Shown: positions 18,514 through 28,418 of the stretch, in pieces
How positions within the stretch are numbered: the stretch's first letter is position 1
How the letters are laid out: the number at the start of each line of letters is the position of its first letter
Assembly: GCF_016908295.1 (NCBI RefSeq)
Contig: NZ_JAFBDO010000002.1
Span: forward strand, 62,001-126,000
Origin: Thalassobacillus pellis
GTDB taxonomy: Bacteria; Bacillota; Bacilli; Bacillales; Halobacillaceae
Reading direction: 5' to 3'
Length of the DNA: 64,000 bases
Notes under the pieces: generated by a model
Database searches by the model: none
What the model saw: the letters and a program-made list of their open reading frames with translations, nothing else
Told to the model about the DNA's origin: nothing
Position numbers and translations under genes: made by a program

Positions 18514-18555
18514 ATTAAGCGCTTACAGGGATCGTGGATTGGCATGAATCTTGCA
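18514..18555 (+). promoter_or_regulatory. Sigma-54 promoter of the ptb-bkd operon with upstream cre-like site
   Basis: TTGGCATGAATCTTGCA (18539-18555) has the -24 GG and -12 GC exactly 12 bases apart and is a near-consensus sigma-54 promoter; initiation is expected near 18566. Twelve bases upstream, ATTAAGCGCTTACA (18514-18527) read on the minus strand matches 12 of 14 positions of the CcpA cre consensus, which would give catabolite repression. A weak CodY-like stretch lies near 18497-18513. BkdR enhancer sites were not identified. Confidence 0.85.
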
Positions 18556-18580
18556 ATTAAATGTTGAAGAGGGTGTTTTT

Positions 18581-19480
18581 TTGCAGACTTTAAAAGAATT
18601 GTTAGAGAAAGTTGATCAAGCAGATAAAAAAGTAGTGGCAGTTGCACAGGCTGCGGATACTGAAGTTATGAGGGCGGTCATGCTCGGGGTGGAGAGAGAA
18701 CTGTGTGATTTCTTATTGGTTGGGGACCAAACTGCAATTCAGCGGGTGGCTGAAGAAATTGGTATTGAGGTTGGTCATCCCGCCATAAAAATATTGCACT
18801 GTAATGAAAGGGAAGCCTCACTACAAGCTGTGAAGGCTGTCAATAATGGGGATGCTCACGTACTTATGAAGGGTAATGTTTCCACAAAGGACATTTTAAA
18901 AGCAGTACTGAATAAAGAATTTGGACTGCGGACCGGGAACGTACTGTCTCATGTAGCATTGTTTGAAATACCTAATCAAACTCGGCTGATCCTTCTGACA
19001 GATTCAGCTATGAATATTGAACCTTCGTTGGAAGAGAAAGCACAGATCATCGAAAATGCAGTTTCAGTGGCACAGAATATTGGTATAAAGATTCCTAAAG
19101 TTGCTCTGCTTGCTGCTGTAGAAGTGGTGAACCCTGCAATGTCTGCAACACTGGATGCAGCAGCACTGACGCAAATGAATAAACGTGGCCAGCTGAAGAA
19201 TTGTATTGTGGATGGGCCGCTGGCGTTCGATAATGCTGTCAGCAGAGATGCGGCACAGCAAAAGGGAATAGATTCACCAGTCTCAGGTGAGGCTGATATT
19301 TTAGTAGTACCTGCTATTGAGGTAGCAAATGCATTATATAAATCATTCATGTACTTTGCTGATGCAAAGGTTGCAGGGATAATAAGCGGAGCAGCAGCTC
19401 CGATAGTACTTACCTCCCGTGCAGATTCTGCAGAGAGCAAATTATATTCCCTATCGCTTTCTTTATTATCAGCAAATTAA
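18581..19480 (+). CDS. ptb: Phosphate butyryltransferase (branched-chain acyl)
   Basis: Converts branched acyl-CoA and phosphate to acyl phosphate, which Buk then uses to make ATP. A 299-residue member of the phosphate acetyl/butyryltransferase family (DAHVLMKGNVSTKDILKAVL; ISGAAAPIVLTSRAD). The start is TTG at 18581. A longer in-frame reading from 18551 begins inside the -12 promoter element and cannot be on the transcript. GAAGAGGG lies at 18567-18573. First gene of the seven-gene bkd operon. Confidence 0.93.
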   Translation: MQTLKELLEKVDQADKKVVAVAQAADTEVMRAVMLGVERELCDFLLVGDQTAIQRVAEEIGIEVGHPAIKILHCNEREASLQAVKAVNNGDAHVLMKGNVSTKDILKAVLNKEFGLRTGNVLSHVALFEIPNQTRLILLTDSAMNIEPSLEEKAQIIENAVSVAQNIGIKIPKVALLAAVEVVNPAMSATLDAAALTQMNKRGQLKNCIVDGPLAFDNAVSRDAAQQKGIDSPVSGEADILVVPAIEVANALYKSFMYFADAKVAGIISGAAAPIVLTSRADSAESKLYSLSLSLLSAN

Positions 19481-19498
19481 TATTAGGAGGAATACGAG

Positions 19499-20593
19499 AT
19501 GCAGATTTTTGGTTATATGGAAGAGTATGATTATGAACAATTGGTGTTCTGTCAGGATAAACAGTCAGGCTTGAAAGCAATCATTGCAATTCATGATACG
19601 ACGCTTGGGCCTGCACTTGGTGGTACGAGAATGTGGACTTACTCAAGCGAAGAAGACGCTATTGAGGATGCATTACGTCTGGCTAAAGGGATGACTTACA
19701 AAAACGCCGCAGCAGGACTTAATTTGGGCGGCGGAAAAACTGTAATCATTGGCGATCCTAAAAAAGACAAGAACGAGGAAATGTTCCGGGCGTTCGGCCG
19801 CTTTATCCAGGGTTTGAATGGCCGATATATTACAGCGGAGGATGTTGGGACAACAGTTCAGGATATGGACCTTATCCACGAAGAAACAGATTATGTAACC
19901 GGGATTTCACCTGCCTTTGGCTCTTCCGGTAATCCATCGCCTGTAACTGCTTATGGTGTTTATCGTGGCATGAAAGCCGCAGCTAAAGAAGGGTTTGGAA
20001 CTGATTCTCTGAAAGGAAAAACTGTAGCAGTTCAGGGAGTAGGCAATGTTGCTTATAATCTTTGTCGCCATCTTCATGAGGAGGGTGCCAATTTAATCGT
20101 AACTGATATCAATAAAGAAGCTGTAAAAAGAGCGGTCGATGATTTCGGTGCGAAAGCAGTTGATCCAGATGATATCTACACTGTTGAATGCGATATTTAT
20201 GCCCCGTGTGCTTTAGGAGCAACAATAAATGATGATACCATCCCAAAATTGACTGCTAAAGTCATTGCAGGTGCTGCCAATAATCAGCTCAAAGATACCA
20301 CACATGGGGACATTCTCCATGAAAAAGGTGTCGTATATGCTCCGGATTATGTCATTAATGCAGGGGGCGTCATTAATGTTGCCGATGAACTGAACGGCTA
20401 CAATAAAGAACGTGCCATGAAACGGGTGGAAACCATTTACAGCAATATGGAAAAAGTTTTTGAAATATCAAGAAGAGACAATATACCAACATATGCGGCA
20501 GCCGACCGCATGGCAGAAGAGCGAATTTCCAGGCTCCGTCAATCACGAAGCCAGTTTTTACAAAATGGACATCACACCCTTAGCAGAAGGTAA
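19499..20593 (+). CDS. bcd: Leucine dehydrogenase
   Basis: NAD-dependent oxidative deamination of Leu, Ile and Val to the 2-keto acids that feed the Bkd complex. The 364-aa length is normal. The catalytic Lys lies in [18 protein letters not shown] and the NAD fold in [22 protein letters not shown] precedes the ATG. The gene follows ptb after 18 nt and precedes buk. Confidence 0.97.
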   Translation: MQIFGYMEEYDYEQLVFCQDKQSGLKAIIAIHDTTLGPALGGTRMWTYSSEEDAIEDALRLAKGMTYKNAAAGLNLGGGKTVIIGDPKKDKNEEMFRAFGRFIQGLNGRYITAEDVGTTVQDMDLIHEETDYVTGISPAFGSSGNPSPVTAYGVYRGMKAAAKEGFGTDSLKGKTVAVQGVGNVAYNLCRHLHEEGANLIVTDINKEAVKRAVDDFGAKAVDPDDIYTVECDIYAPCALGATINDDTIPKLTAKVIAGAANNQLKDTTHGDILHEKGVVYAPDYVINAGGVINVADELNGYNKERAMKRVETIYSNMEKVFEISRRDNIPTYAAADRMAEERISRLRQSRSQFLQNGHHTLSRR

Positions 20594-20622
20594 TATTTTT
20601 GGTTGAACGGAGGTTTAAGACA

Positions 20623-21711
20623 GTGCCCCAAACTAACAGAATACTTGTAATCAATCCAGGCTCAACATCTACGAAAATCGGAGTATTTGAAGATGAGGCT
20701 AATATCTTTGAAAAGACCATTCGCCATTCAAACGATGAATTGGCAGGTTTTAAAAGCGTCATCGAGCAATATGAGTTCCGTAAACAAGTTATACTCCATG
20801 AACTGGATGTCGAGGGTATCAATATCAATAAACTCAGTGCTGTTTGTGGCCGGGGAGGCCTGCTTCGTCCTATTGAAGGAGGTACCTACGAAGTCAATGA
20901 GGCCATGCTTGAAGATTTGAAAGCAGGATATAACGGCGAACATGCATCTAATCTTGGGGGGATCATCGCGCAGGAAATTGCTGGCGGTCTTAATATCCCA
21001 GCCTTTATAGTGGATCCGGTGGTCGTCGATGAACTTTCTGATATTGCAAGAATTTCAGGAGTTCCGGAAATTCCGAGAAAAAGCATCTTTCATGCATTGA
21101 ATCAGAAAGCAGTAGCCCGCCGTGCAGCGAAAGATCTGAAAATAACCTACAAAGAATCACGGCTAATCGTCACTCATATGGGCGGAGGTATTACAGTAGG
21201 AGCTCATAAAGACGGGCGTGTTGTCGATGTCAATAATGGTCTTCACGGAGACGGACCCTTTTCACCAGAGAGGGCAGGAACCGTACCTGCCGGTGACCTG
21301 GTATCTCTATGTTTTTCCGGTCAATATTATCGGGAGGAAATCATGAAAAAATTGGTAGGACAAGGTGGATTAGTTGCTTATCTTTCCAGTAATGATGCTG
21401 TTGAGATTGAAAAACGTATAGAAAATGGCGACGAGAAAGCTGCACTGACTTATGAGGCGATGGCCTATCAGATAGCTAAAGAAATTGGTTCCATGAGCAC
21501 TGTTCTGGAAGGAAGAGTCGATGCTGTAGTGCTTACTGGCGGACTTGCCTATGGGAAAGGGTTTGTCGAGCTTATTTCAGAACGGGTGAAATGGGTTGCA
21601 GATGTCTTGGTCTATCCTGGTGAGAATGAGCTGGAAGCCCTGAATGCAGGAACTTTAAGGGTCCTTCGACAAGAAGAATTACCGAAACAATACCCGAACT
21701 TTACGGAATAG
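20623..21711 (+). CDS. buk: Butyrate kinase (branched-chain acid kinase)
   Basis: Makes ATP from branched-chain acyl phosphate. An acetate/butyrate-kinase-fold protein of 362 aa with phosphate-binding [29 protein letters not shown] and [10 protein letters not shown]. The start is GTG at 20623, 8 nt after CGGAGGT (20608-20614); an in-frame TTG at 20599 lies before the ribosome binding site and is rejected. Confidence 0.96.
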   Translation: MPQTNRILVINPGSTSTKIGVFEDEANIFEKTIRHSNDELAGFKSVIEQYEFRKQVILHELDVEGININKLSAVCGRGGLLRPIEGGTYEVNEAMLEDLKAGYNGEHASNLGGIIAQEIAGGLNIPAFIVDPVVVDELSDIARISGVPEIPRKSIFHALNQKAVARRAAKDLKITYKESRLIVTHMGGGITVGAHKDGRVVDVNNGLHGDGPFSPERAGTVPAGDLVSLCFSGQYYREEIMKKLVGQGGLVAYLSSNDAVEIEKRIENGDEKAALTYEAMAYQIAKEIGSMSTVLEGRVDAVVLTGGLAYGKGFVELISERVKWVADVLVYPGENELEALNAGTLRVLRQEELPKQYPNFTE

Positions 21712-21726
21712 AAAGGAGAGTCATTC

Positions 21727-23148
21727 ATGGCTGAAGAATATGATTTAGTCGTACTCGGCGGTGGTACCGGGGGCTATGTAGCAGCGATTCGTGCTTCCCA
21801 GCTCGGACTGAAAGTTGCTGTCGTTGAGAGAGGTAAAATGGGCGGTACATGTCTGCATCGCGGCTGTATCCCTTCTAAAGCATTGCTTCGCAGTGCTGAA
21901 GTTTTTCGTCAGACGAAAGAAGCTGGAGATTACGGAATCAAAACACAAGAACCAGAAATCAATTTTGATCGCGTTCAGGAGCGTAAGCAATCGATTGTTG
22001 ACACCTTACATAAGGGTGTAGAAGGATTGATGAAAAAAGGGAAAATTGAGGTTTATGAAGGTTTCGGACGTATACTAGGGCCTTCGATTTTTTCACCAAT
22101 GCCTGGCACCATTTCTGTTGAAATGAATAATGGCGATGAAAATGAAATGCTGATTCCCAAAAATGTGCTGATTGCAACCGGATCCAAACCAAGAACTTTA
22201 CCGGGACTAGAGGTAGACGGAGAAATGGTAATGACTTCCGATGAAGCTTTAGAAATGGAAGAGCTTCCAAATTCCATCATAATTGTCGGAGGAGGAGTCA
22301 TTGGCATCGAGTGGGCTTCAATGCTTGCTGACTTTGGTGTTGAAGTGACTGTGCTTGAATATTTACCGAACATACTTCCTACTGAAGATCAGGAAGTTTC
22401 CAAGGAAATGAAACGCTTGCTTAATAAAAAAGGAATCAAGGTAGTGACTAGTGCTAAGGTTCTTCCTGAAACATTGAAGAAAGATGACAATGTGGAAATT
22501 CAGGCAGAAGTAAACGGGGAAACTGAAACCTACCAAGGGGACAAGCTGCTTGTTTCTGTAGGACGTTCAGCGAATGTTAACAACATCGGTCTCGAAAACA
22601 CAGACATCCAGGTAGAAAATGGTTTTATCCAGACCAATCAGTATTATCAAACGAAGGAAAGTCACATTTACGCAATTGGTGATGTCATTGGAGGATTACA
22701 GCTTGCCCATGTTGCTTCCCATGAAGGCATGATTGCTGTTGAGCACATGGCGGACAAGAAACCACACGCTTTAAAAGCAGAACATGTTCCAACGTGTATA
22801 TATTCCAATCCTGAAATCGCCAGTGTCGGATTAACCGAAGAACAAGCAAAAGAACAAGGTTATGAAGTCAAAACGGGTAAATTTTCGTTTAAAGCTATTG
22901 GTAAAGCGCTGGTGTTTGGAGAGACAGACGGATTTGTGAAAATTGTTGCAGATAAACAGACAGATGATTTGCTCGGTATTCATATGATCGGCCCACACGT
23001 GACCGATATGATATCAGAAGCCGGCCTTGCAAAAGTACTCGATGCCACGCCATGGGAAATCGCAGAAACAATCCATCCTCATCCGACATTGTCAGAAGCG
23101 ATTGGGGAAGCAGCAATGGCAGTTGACGGAAAACAAATTCACGGATAA
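21727..23148 (+). CDS. lpdV: Dihydrolipoyl dehydrogenase, E3 of branched-chain keto acid dehydrogenase
   Basis: Reoxidises the dihydrolipoyl arm of E2 with NAD. 473 aa with FAD fold (DLVVLGGGTGGYVAAIRA), redox-active disulfide in GGTCLHRGCIPSKAL, NAD fold (IIIVGGGVIGIEWASML) and the C-terminal HPHPTLSEA catalytic His. The bkd-specific location marks it as LpdV rather than the pyruvate dehydrogenase E3. AAAGGAGAG precedes the ATG. Confidence 0.96.
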   Translation: MAEEYDLVVLGGGTGGYVAAIRASQLGLKVAVVERGKMGGTCLHRGCIPSKALLRSAEVFRQTKEAGDYGIKTQEPEINFDRVQERKQSIVDTLHKGVEGLMKKGKIEVYEGFGRILGPSIFSPMPGTISVEMNNGDENEMLIPKNVLIATGSKPRTLPGLEVDGEMVMTSDEALEMEELPNSIIIVGGGVIGIEWASMLADFGVEVTVLEYLPNILPTEDQEVSKEMKRLLNKKGIKVVTSAKVLPETLKKDDNVEIQAEVNGETETYQGDKLLVSVGRSANVNNIGLENTDIQVENGFIQTNQYYQTKESHIYAIGDVIGGLQLAHVASHEGMIAVEHMADKKPHALKAEHVPTCIYSNPEIASVGLTEEQAKEQGYEVKTGKFSFKAIGKALVFGETDGFVKIVADKQTDDLLGIHMIGPHVTDMISEAGLAKVLDATPWEIAETIHPHPTLSEAIGEAAMAVDGKQIHG

Positions 23149-23167
23149 ATGAGAAGGAGGGGTTTAT

Positions 23168-24160
23168 ATGGCTGAAAATCGCCATGAGCAACTTGGATTG
23201 ACTGATGAACAAGTGTTGGAAATATATCGGGTAATGTTAACAGCCCGGAAGATTGACGAACGCATGTGGCTGTTGAACCGTGCAGGGAAAATCCCATTCG
23301 TCATTTCCTGTCAGGGTCAAGAGGCGGCGCAGGTAGGGGCTGCATTCGCCCTTGACCGTAACAAAGATTATGCTCTTCCCTATTACAGGGACATGGGTGT
23401 CGTACTTGCGTTTGGGATGACAATTAAAGAATTGATGTTGTCTGCTTTTGCAAAAGCAGAGGATCCTAACTCCGGCGGCCGTCAGATGCCCGGACATTTT
23501 GGACAAAAGAAAAACAGGATTGTCACTGGCTCATCTCCCGTTACGACACAGGTTCCCCATGCAGTAGGTATCGCCTTAGCCGGAAAGATGGAGAAAAAAG
23601 ATTTTGTTTCTCTCGTTACGTTCGGGGAGGGTTCTTCCAATCAGGGAGATTTCCATGAAGGGGCAAACTTTGCCGGTGTGCATAAATTACCTGTTATTTT
23701 TATGGTGGAAAATAATAAATATGCCATCTCCATTCCTGTGTCCAGACAGGTTGCCTGTGAGAAAGTATCCGACCGTGCTCAAGGGTATGGTATGCCTGGT
23801 TACACCGTAGATGGAAATGACCCGCTTGCTGTTTATGAAGTGGTGAAAGATGCAGCCGAACGTGGCCGGAACGGGGAAGGCCCGACATTGATCGAGGCGG
23901 TATCCTACCGACTGACTGCCCACTCAAGTGATGACGATGACCGCACATACCGGGAAAAAGAAGAAGTGGATGAAGCCCGCAAAAAAGATTCCATCATTAC
24001 ATTCGGTAACTACCTTCGTGGTTTGGGAATTTTGACGGAGGAAGTGGAAAAAGAAATAAACGAAGAAATTACCGACCTGGTGAATGAAGCGACAGACTAT
24101 GCTGAAAATGCGCCATACGCAGAACCTGAATCTGCATTGAAGCACGTCTATAAAGAGTAA
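23168..24160 (+). CDS. bkdAA: Branched-chain 2-keto acid dehydrogenase E1 alpha
   Basis: The thiamine-diphosphate-binding alpha subunit of the decarboxylating E1. The 330-aa protein shows the TPP/Mg2+ motif as GEGSSNQGDFHEGANFA followed by VENNKYAISI, and the phosphorylation-loop equivalent YRLTAHSSDDDDRTY. It acts as a heterotetramer with BkdAB. GAAGGAGG precedes the ATG. Confidence 0.96.
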   Translation: MAENRHEQLGLTDEQVLEIYRVMLTARKIDERMWLLNRAGKIPFVISCQGQEAAQVGAAFALDRNKDYALPYYRDMGVVLAFGMTIKELMLSAFAKAEDPNSGGRQMPGHFGQKKNRIVTGSSPVTTQVPHAVGIALAGKMEKKDFVSLVTFGEGSSNQGDFHEGANFAGVHKLPVIFMVENNKYAISIPVSRQVACEKVSDRAQGYGMPGYTVDGNDPLAVYEVVKDAAERGRNGEGPTLIEAVSYRLTAHSSDDDDRTYREKEEVDEARKKDSIITFGNYLRGLGILTEEVEKEINEEITDLVNEATDYAENAPYAEPESALKHVYKE

Positions 24161-24175
24161 GGAGGGGAAAGAACG

Positions 24176-25159
24176 ATGCCAGTAATGTCTTATATACAAG
24201 CAGTTACACAAGCGCTCCGGGAAGAAATGCAGCGTGATGAAAAGGTTTTTATTTTAGGAGAAGACGTCGGTAAGCGTGGCGGCGTATTCCGTGCCACAGA
24301 TGGCCTTTATGACGAATTTGGTGAGGACCGGGTGTTGGATACACCATTGGCTGAATCAGCAATTGCCGGGGTCGGCATTGGCGCTGCCATGTATGGAATG
24401 CGTCCTGTTGCAGAAATGCAATTTGCTGATTTTATTATGCCGGCGGTGAATCAGATCATTTCGGAAGCAGCTAAAATCCGTTATCGCTCGAATAATGATT
24501 GGGAATGTCCAATTACGATTCGGGCTCCATATGGAGGAGGGGTACACGGCGCATTGTATCACTCCCAGTCAGTGGAGGCTGTTTTCGCCAATCAGCCTGG
24601 TTTAAAAATCGTCATGCCCTCGACACCTTATGACGTAAAAGGACTATTGAAAGCAGCCATCCGTGACCCGGACCCTGTTCTCTTCTTTGAACACAAACGA
24701 GCTTACCGCCTGATCAAGGGTGAAGTTCCTGAAGATGATTATACCCTTCCGATTGGAAAGGCGGATACTAAGAGGGAAGGTTCTGATATTACCGTAATTA
24801 CATACGGTTTATGCGTCAATTTTGCTCTTCAGGCAGCCGAAAAGCTAGCTGAAGAAGGTATTGATGCCCATATCCTCGATCTTCGCACTGTTTATCCATT
24901 GGATAAGGAAGCTATTGTTGAAGCTGCATCAAAAACAGGTAAAGTATTACTCGTTACAGAGGATAATAAAGAAGGCGGCATCATAAGTGAAGTGTCTGCC
25001 ATTATAAGTGAAAATTGTCTGTTTGATTTGGATTCTCCTATCAAACGCCTGGCTGGTCCTGATGTACCTGCCATGCCTTATGCTCCGACGATGGAGAAAT
25101 ACTTTATGATGAATCCAGATAAAGTAGAAAAAGCCATGAGGGAGCTTGCTGAATTTTAA
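24176..25159 (+). CDS. bkdAB: Branched-chain 2-keto acid dehydrogenase E1 beta
   Basis: Beta subunit of E1, 327 aa, with the conserved GEDVGKRGGVFRAT, DTPLAESAIAGVGIGAAM and ITIRAPYGGGVHGALYHSQS segments. It completes the E1 active site with BkdAA. Starts 15 nt after bkdAA, preceded by AAGGAGG. Confidence 0.97.
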   Translation: MPVMSYIQAVTQALREEMQRDEKVFILGEDVGKRGGVFRATDGLYDEFGEDRVLDTPLAESAIAGVGIGAAMYGMRPVAEMQFADFIMPAVNQIISEAAKIRYRSNNDWECPITIRAPYGGGVHGALYHSQSVEAVFANQPGLKIVMPSTPYDVKGLLKAAIRDPDPVLFFEHKRAYRLIKGEVPEDDYTLPIGKADTKREGSDITVITYGLCVNFALQAAEKLAEEGIDAHILDLRTVYPLDKEAIVEAASKTGKVLLVTEDNKEGGIISEVSAIISENCLFDLDSPIKRLAGPDVPAMPYAPTMEKYFMMNPDKVEKAMRELAEF

Positions 25160-25177
25160 TCCAAAGGAGGAGTCTCT

Positions 25178-26470
25178 GTGGGTGTAGAAAAAATCAACAT
25201 GCCACAGCTTGGTGAAAGTGTCACGGAAGGAACAATCAGTACGTGGCTCGTCCAAGTTGGTGACAAAGTAAACAAATATGATCCGATAGCAGAAGTAATG
25301 ACAGATAAAGTCAACGCCGAAGTCCCTTCTTCTTTTACAGGAGTGATCAAAGAACTGGTAGCACAAGAAGGAGACACTATCGAAGTAGGCGAATTGATGT
25401 GCTATATCGAAGTCGAAGGCGGAGGTTCTGTTAAAGAAGAACCTGAACAGGAAAAGACAGCCGATACACCAGCGCCTAAACCGGAATCAGAACCTGCCAA
25501 CGAAGACAAGAAAAAACCGGCTGCCAACCAGGATACATCTAACAAAAAGAGGTATTCTCCGGCTGTCATGACACTGGCACAGGAAAATGATATTGATTTG
25601 ACTCAGGTAGAAGGTTCAGGAAAAGGCGGAAGGATTACCCGTAAAGATATTGAAAAAGTTATCGCTGATGGCGGCACACCAGCCAAAACTGAACCACAGC
25701 AGACGGACGCTCCTCAAGCGGAAGAACAAGCTCCGAAAAGCCAACCGGCAGCTGCAGTGCAAACTCAGGCAGGAGATAAAGAAATTCCGGTGACTGGCGT
25801 TCGTAAAGCGATTGCGCAAAATATGGTCAAATCTAAAACTGAGATTCCACATGCCTGGATGATGGTAGAAGTAGATGTTACCGACCTTGTTGAATACCGC
25901 AATTCCCTTAAGGATAAATTTAAAGCGGAAGAAGGATACAGCCTTACTTTCTTTGCTTTTTTCGTAAAAGCAGTGGCACAGGCGTTAAAAGAATTCCCAG
26001 AGCTGAACAGTACATGGGCAGGGGACAAAATCATCCAGCGTAAAGCAATTAACCTGAATATTGCTGTCGCCAAGGAAGATCAATTGTTTGTACCTGTCAT
26101 TCGGGATGCGGATGACAAAAGCATTAAAGGAATCGCAAAAGATATCACAGATCTTGCAATGAAGGCCCGGAATGGCAAGCTGACATCAGCTGACATGGAA
26201 GGCGGCACATTTACTGTCAACAACACTGGTTCGTTCGGTTCCGTGCAGTCTATGGGAGTAATCAATCACCCACAGGCGGCAATTCTCCAAGTGGAATCCA
26301 TCGTGAAGAAGCCGGTTATTAAAGATGGCATGTTTGCAGCACGTGATATGGTCAACTTATGCCTTTCTCTGGATCACCGTGTGCTTGATGGACTGGTAGC
26401 AGGTAATTTCTTGGCGAGAGTAAAAGAGATTTTAGAAAAAGTCTCCAAAGAAAATACTCCTATCTACTGA
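25178..26470 (+). CDS. bkdB: Branched-chain 2-keto acid dehydrogenase E2 (dihydrolipoyl acyltransferase)
   Basis: Core of the complex, 430 aa. The N-terminal lipoyl domain has the modified Lys in EVMTDKVNAEVPSS, followed by a Pro/Glu/Ala-rich linker, the E1/E3-binding domain (SPAVMTLAQENDIDLTQVEG), a second linker and the catalytic domain ending in SLDHRVLDG with the active-site His. GTG start behind AAAGGAGG. Last gene of the operon before a hairpin terminator. The complex supplies branched acyl-CoA primers for fatty acids as well as energy. Confidence 0.97.
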   Translation: MGVEKINMPQLGESVTEGTISTWLVQVGDKVNKYDPIAEVMTDKVNAEVPSSFTGVIKELVAQEGDTIEVGELMCYIEVEGGGSVKEEPEQEKTADTPAPKPESEPANEDKKKPAANQDTSNKKRYSPAVMTLAQENDIDLTQVEGSGKGGRITRKDIEKVIADGGTPAKTEPQQTDAPQAEEQAPKSQPAAAVQTQAGDKEIPVTGVRKAIAQNMVKSKTEIPHAWMMVEVDVTDLVEYRNSLKDKFKAEEGYSLTFFAFFVKAVAQALKEFPELNSTWAGDKIIQRKAINLNIAVAKEDQLFVPVIRDADDKSIKGIAKDITDLAMKARNGKLTSADMEGGTFTVNNTGSFGSVQSMGVINHPQAAILQVESIVKKPVIKDGMFAARDMVNLCLSLDHRVLDGLVAGNFLARVKEILEKVSKENTPIY

Positions 26471-26482
26471 TTAAAAAAGCCA

Positions 26483-26525
26483 AGACTTCCGTAGAGTCTC
26501 TATGACATTTACGGGAGTCTTTATT
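26483..26525 (+). terminator. Terminator after the bkd operon
   Basis: Stem AGACTTCCGTA/TACGGGAGTCT with one G-T pair (26485-26495 region with 26510-26520) and a weak T-rich tail. Confidence 0.6.
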
Positions 26526-26605
26526 AGTTCCATTTGTTTGAATGACTGTTGGAATACTGATAAGATTAAAAAAGAAATCACTCTATTGATAAAGGGGTTA
26601 TACGA

Positions 26606-27037
26606 ATGGATTTCAATATTTACATGAATGATATCGTCACTCAGGCCCGTGACGAAATTACAAAAGCTGGCTATCAGGAGTTAACGAATCCAGAAGAAGT
26701 AGATGAGGCGTTGAAACAAAAGGGAACTACTTTGGTCATGATCAATTCTGTGTGTGGATGTGCCGGTGGAGTCGCCCGTCCAGCAGCAGCCAACTCTATC
26801 CATTACGATAAGCGTCCAGATCATCTAGTCACTGTATTTGCAGGACAGGATAAAGAAGCTACAGAACGCGCCCGCCAATTTTTTGTGGGTTATCCGCCTT
26901 CTTCTCCTTCCTTTGCCCTGTTAAAAGATGGGGAGATTGTCACCATGGTAGAAAGGCATGATATTGAAGGCTTTGAACCGATGGAAGTCATCGGGAAATT
27001 ACAAAACATTTTCGAAGAACACTGTGAAGAGATTTAA
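26606..27037 (+). CDS. brxB: Bacilliredoxin BrxB (YqiW family)
   Basis: A 143-residue thioredoxin-like protein with the CGC motif in [14 protein letters not shown]. Bacilliredoxins remove bacillithiol from S-bacillithiolated proteins after oxidative stress; the first Cys is the nucleophile. The place after bkdB matches B. subtilis yqiW. It is flanked by terminators and likely has its own promoter in the 135-nt upstream gap. Confidence 0.93.
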   Translation: MDFNIYMNDIVTQARDEITKAGYQELTNPEEVDEALKQKGTTLVMINSVCGCAGGVARPAAANSIHYDKRPDHLVTVFAGQDKEATERARQFFVGYPPSSPSFALLKDGEIVTMVERHDIEGFEPMEVIGKLQNIFEEHCEEI

Positions 27038-27056
27038 TGGAGTATATGATATTTAC

Positions 27057-27086
27057 CGGGAAGCAATTGCTGCTTCCCGTTTTTTT
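27057..27086 (+). terminator. Terminator after brxB
   Basis: Perfect 9-bp stem CGGGAAGCA/TGCTTCCCG (27057-27065 with 27071-27079) and seven Ts. Confidence 0.92.
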
Positions 27087-27124
27087 ATAAGATTAAAAAA
27101 TGATCGTTGTGGATAGATATCTAC

Positions 27125-27240
27125 GGGGACAGCCAGCTTCAGCGCATGCACCTTCGAGGTCTTATATCAATCTATTCGATGGCATGGCTTGGCTTAAGCT
27201 TGTCTGTGGTGAACAAGGCGTTTGCGCTTTAGTTTTCTAG
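27125..27240. repeat. Degenerate Bacillaceae-type intergenic repeat
   Basis: Begins near AGCCAGCTTCAGCGCA (27131-27146) and ends with GAACAAGGCGTTTGCGCTTT (27211-27230); AGCGCA and TGCGCT at the two ends can pair. Blocks of this type, with an AGCTCCAGCGCC-like left end and a GGCGCTTGCGCTTT-like right end, are common between genes in Bacillus and relatives (recollection of the family, not a search). The inner motif GGCATGGCTT-CTTAAGCTTG at 27181-27201 recurs at 13274-13295. The rest of the spacer to 27469 shows no gene and must hold the put promoter. Confidence 0.5.
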
Positions 27241-27469
27241 TATCATTGTATCTCCTAAGGAAATGGAAAATAGCCCGTGCCCAATCTGAAAAGTACATAG
27301 GAGGCTGGCCTTTTGTGTTTCTGCCACAAAAGGGTGGGGGGATGTTTGTACTTCTGCCACGTTGTAATGATCGGGGGATAGTCGTTATAATTTTCTTAAC
27401 AGTAAAAATTCCATTATTGGAATGACTGGTGAGCCGCTGCCAAAATGATGTAGTGACTGAAGGGATGTG

Positions 27470-28393
27470 GTGACATTCGAAGCCATAAGCAAGAATTTTT
27501 TCCTTTACTTATCAAACAACAAGATGCTGGATCATTTGGCAAAGAAATGGGGACCGAAGTTCGGCGCCGATAAAATTGTAGGTGGCGTGACATTTGAACA
27601 GGCAGTGCCTTTAATCGAAGGTTTGAATCGTCAGGGACTTCAGGTGACAGTAGACCATCTTGGCGAATTCGTACATTCAGAATCGGAAGCAAGAAAGCGC
27701 TGTCAAGAGTGTCTAGGAACCATTCGAACAATTTATGAAAACGGTTTAGGTTCCGAGCTATCATTGAAACTTACCTCACTGGGTCTCGATATAAGCGAGG
27801 AACTGGTAGCAGAAAATATGCAGCGGATCATGGAAGAAGCACAAAAGTATAATGTGGTCGTAACGATTGATATGGAAGACTCCTCCCGATGCGGGAGGAC
27901 GCTTGAAATTTATAAGCGCCTCAAAAAAGATTATCCGAATCTTGGTACAGTCATTCAGTCGTACTTGTATCGGTCAGATGAAGATTTGGATGACCTTAAC
28001 GAATATGATCCCTATTTAAGGCTTGTAAAAGGGGCGTACAAGGAATCAGGGAAAGTGGCATTTATTGAAAAGGAAAAAGTGGATGCAAATTTAAAGCATT
28101 TGATCAAGAAAAATTTGCTGAATGGCCATTATACTGCAATTGCAAGTCATGATGACGCCATCATTGATTTCACGAAGAAACTCACTGAAGAGCATGGCAT
28201 AGGGAAAGAGAAGTTTGAGTTCCAGATGCTTTACGGAATGAGGAATCAAACCCAGCTGGACCTTGTAAAACAAGGATATACCGTCCGTGTTTACCTGCCT
28301 TATGGCGATGACTGGTATGGGTATTTTATGAGAAGGTTAGCAGAACGCCCGGCGAATATTGCTTTCGCCATCAAGGGCATTTTTAGTAAATAA
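27470..28393 (+). CDS. putB: Proline dehydrogenase
   Basis: FAD-dependent oxidation of proline to P5C at the membrane. The 307-residue TIM-barrel protein shows [30 protein letters not shown] and the C-terminal [20 protein letters not shown] typical of monofunctional Gram-positive ProDH. GTG 27470 is preferred, 4 nt after AAGGGA; GTG 27467 is too close. Forms a unit with the downstream P5C dehydrogenase. Confidence 0.94.
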   Translation: MTFEAISKNFFLYLSNNKMLDHLAKKWGPKFGADKIVGGVTFEQAVPLIEGLNRQGLQVTVDHLGEFVHSESEARKRCQECLGTIRTIYENGLGSELSLKLTSLGLDISEELVAENMQRIMEEAQKYNVVVTIDMEDSSRCGRTLEIYKRLKKDYPNLGTVIQSYLYRSDEDLDDLNEYDPYLRLVKGAYKESGKVAFIEKEKVDANLKHLIKKNLLNGHYTAIASHDDAIIDFTKKLTEEHGIGKEKFEFQMLYGMRNQTQLDLVKQGYTVRVYLPYGDDWYGYFMRRLAERPANIAFAIKGIFSK

Positions 28394-28418
28394 TATCGTA
28401 GAGAAAGGGGATTTTTAC

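Noticed and set aside
27222-27425. 67-codon plus-strand frame before putB
   Set aside because: Begins inside the intergenic repeat, has low-complexity composition and no family resemblance.
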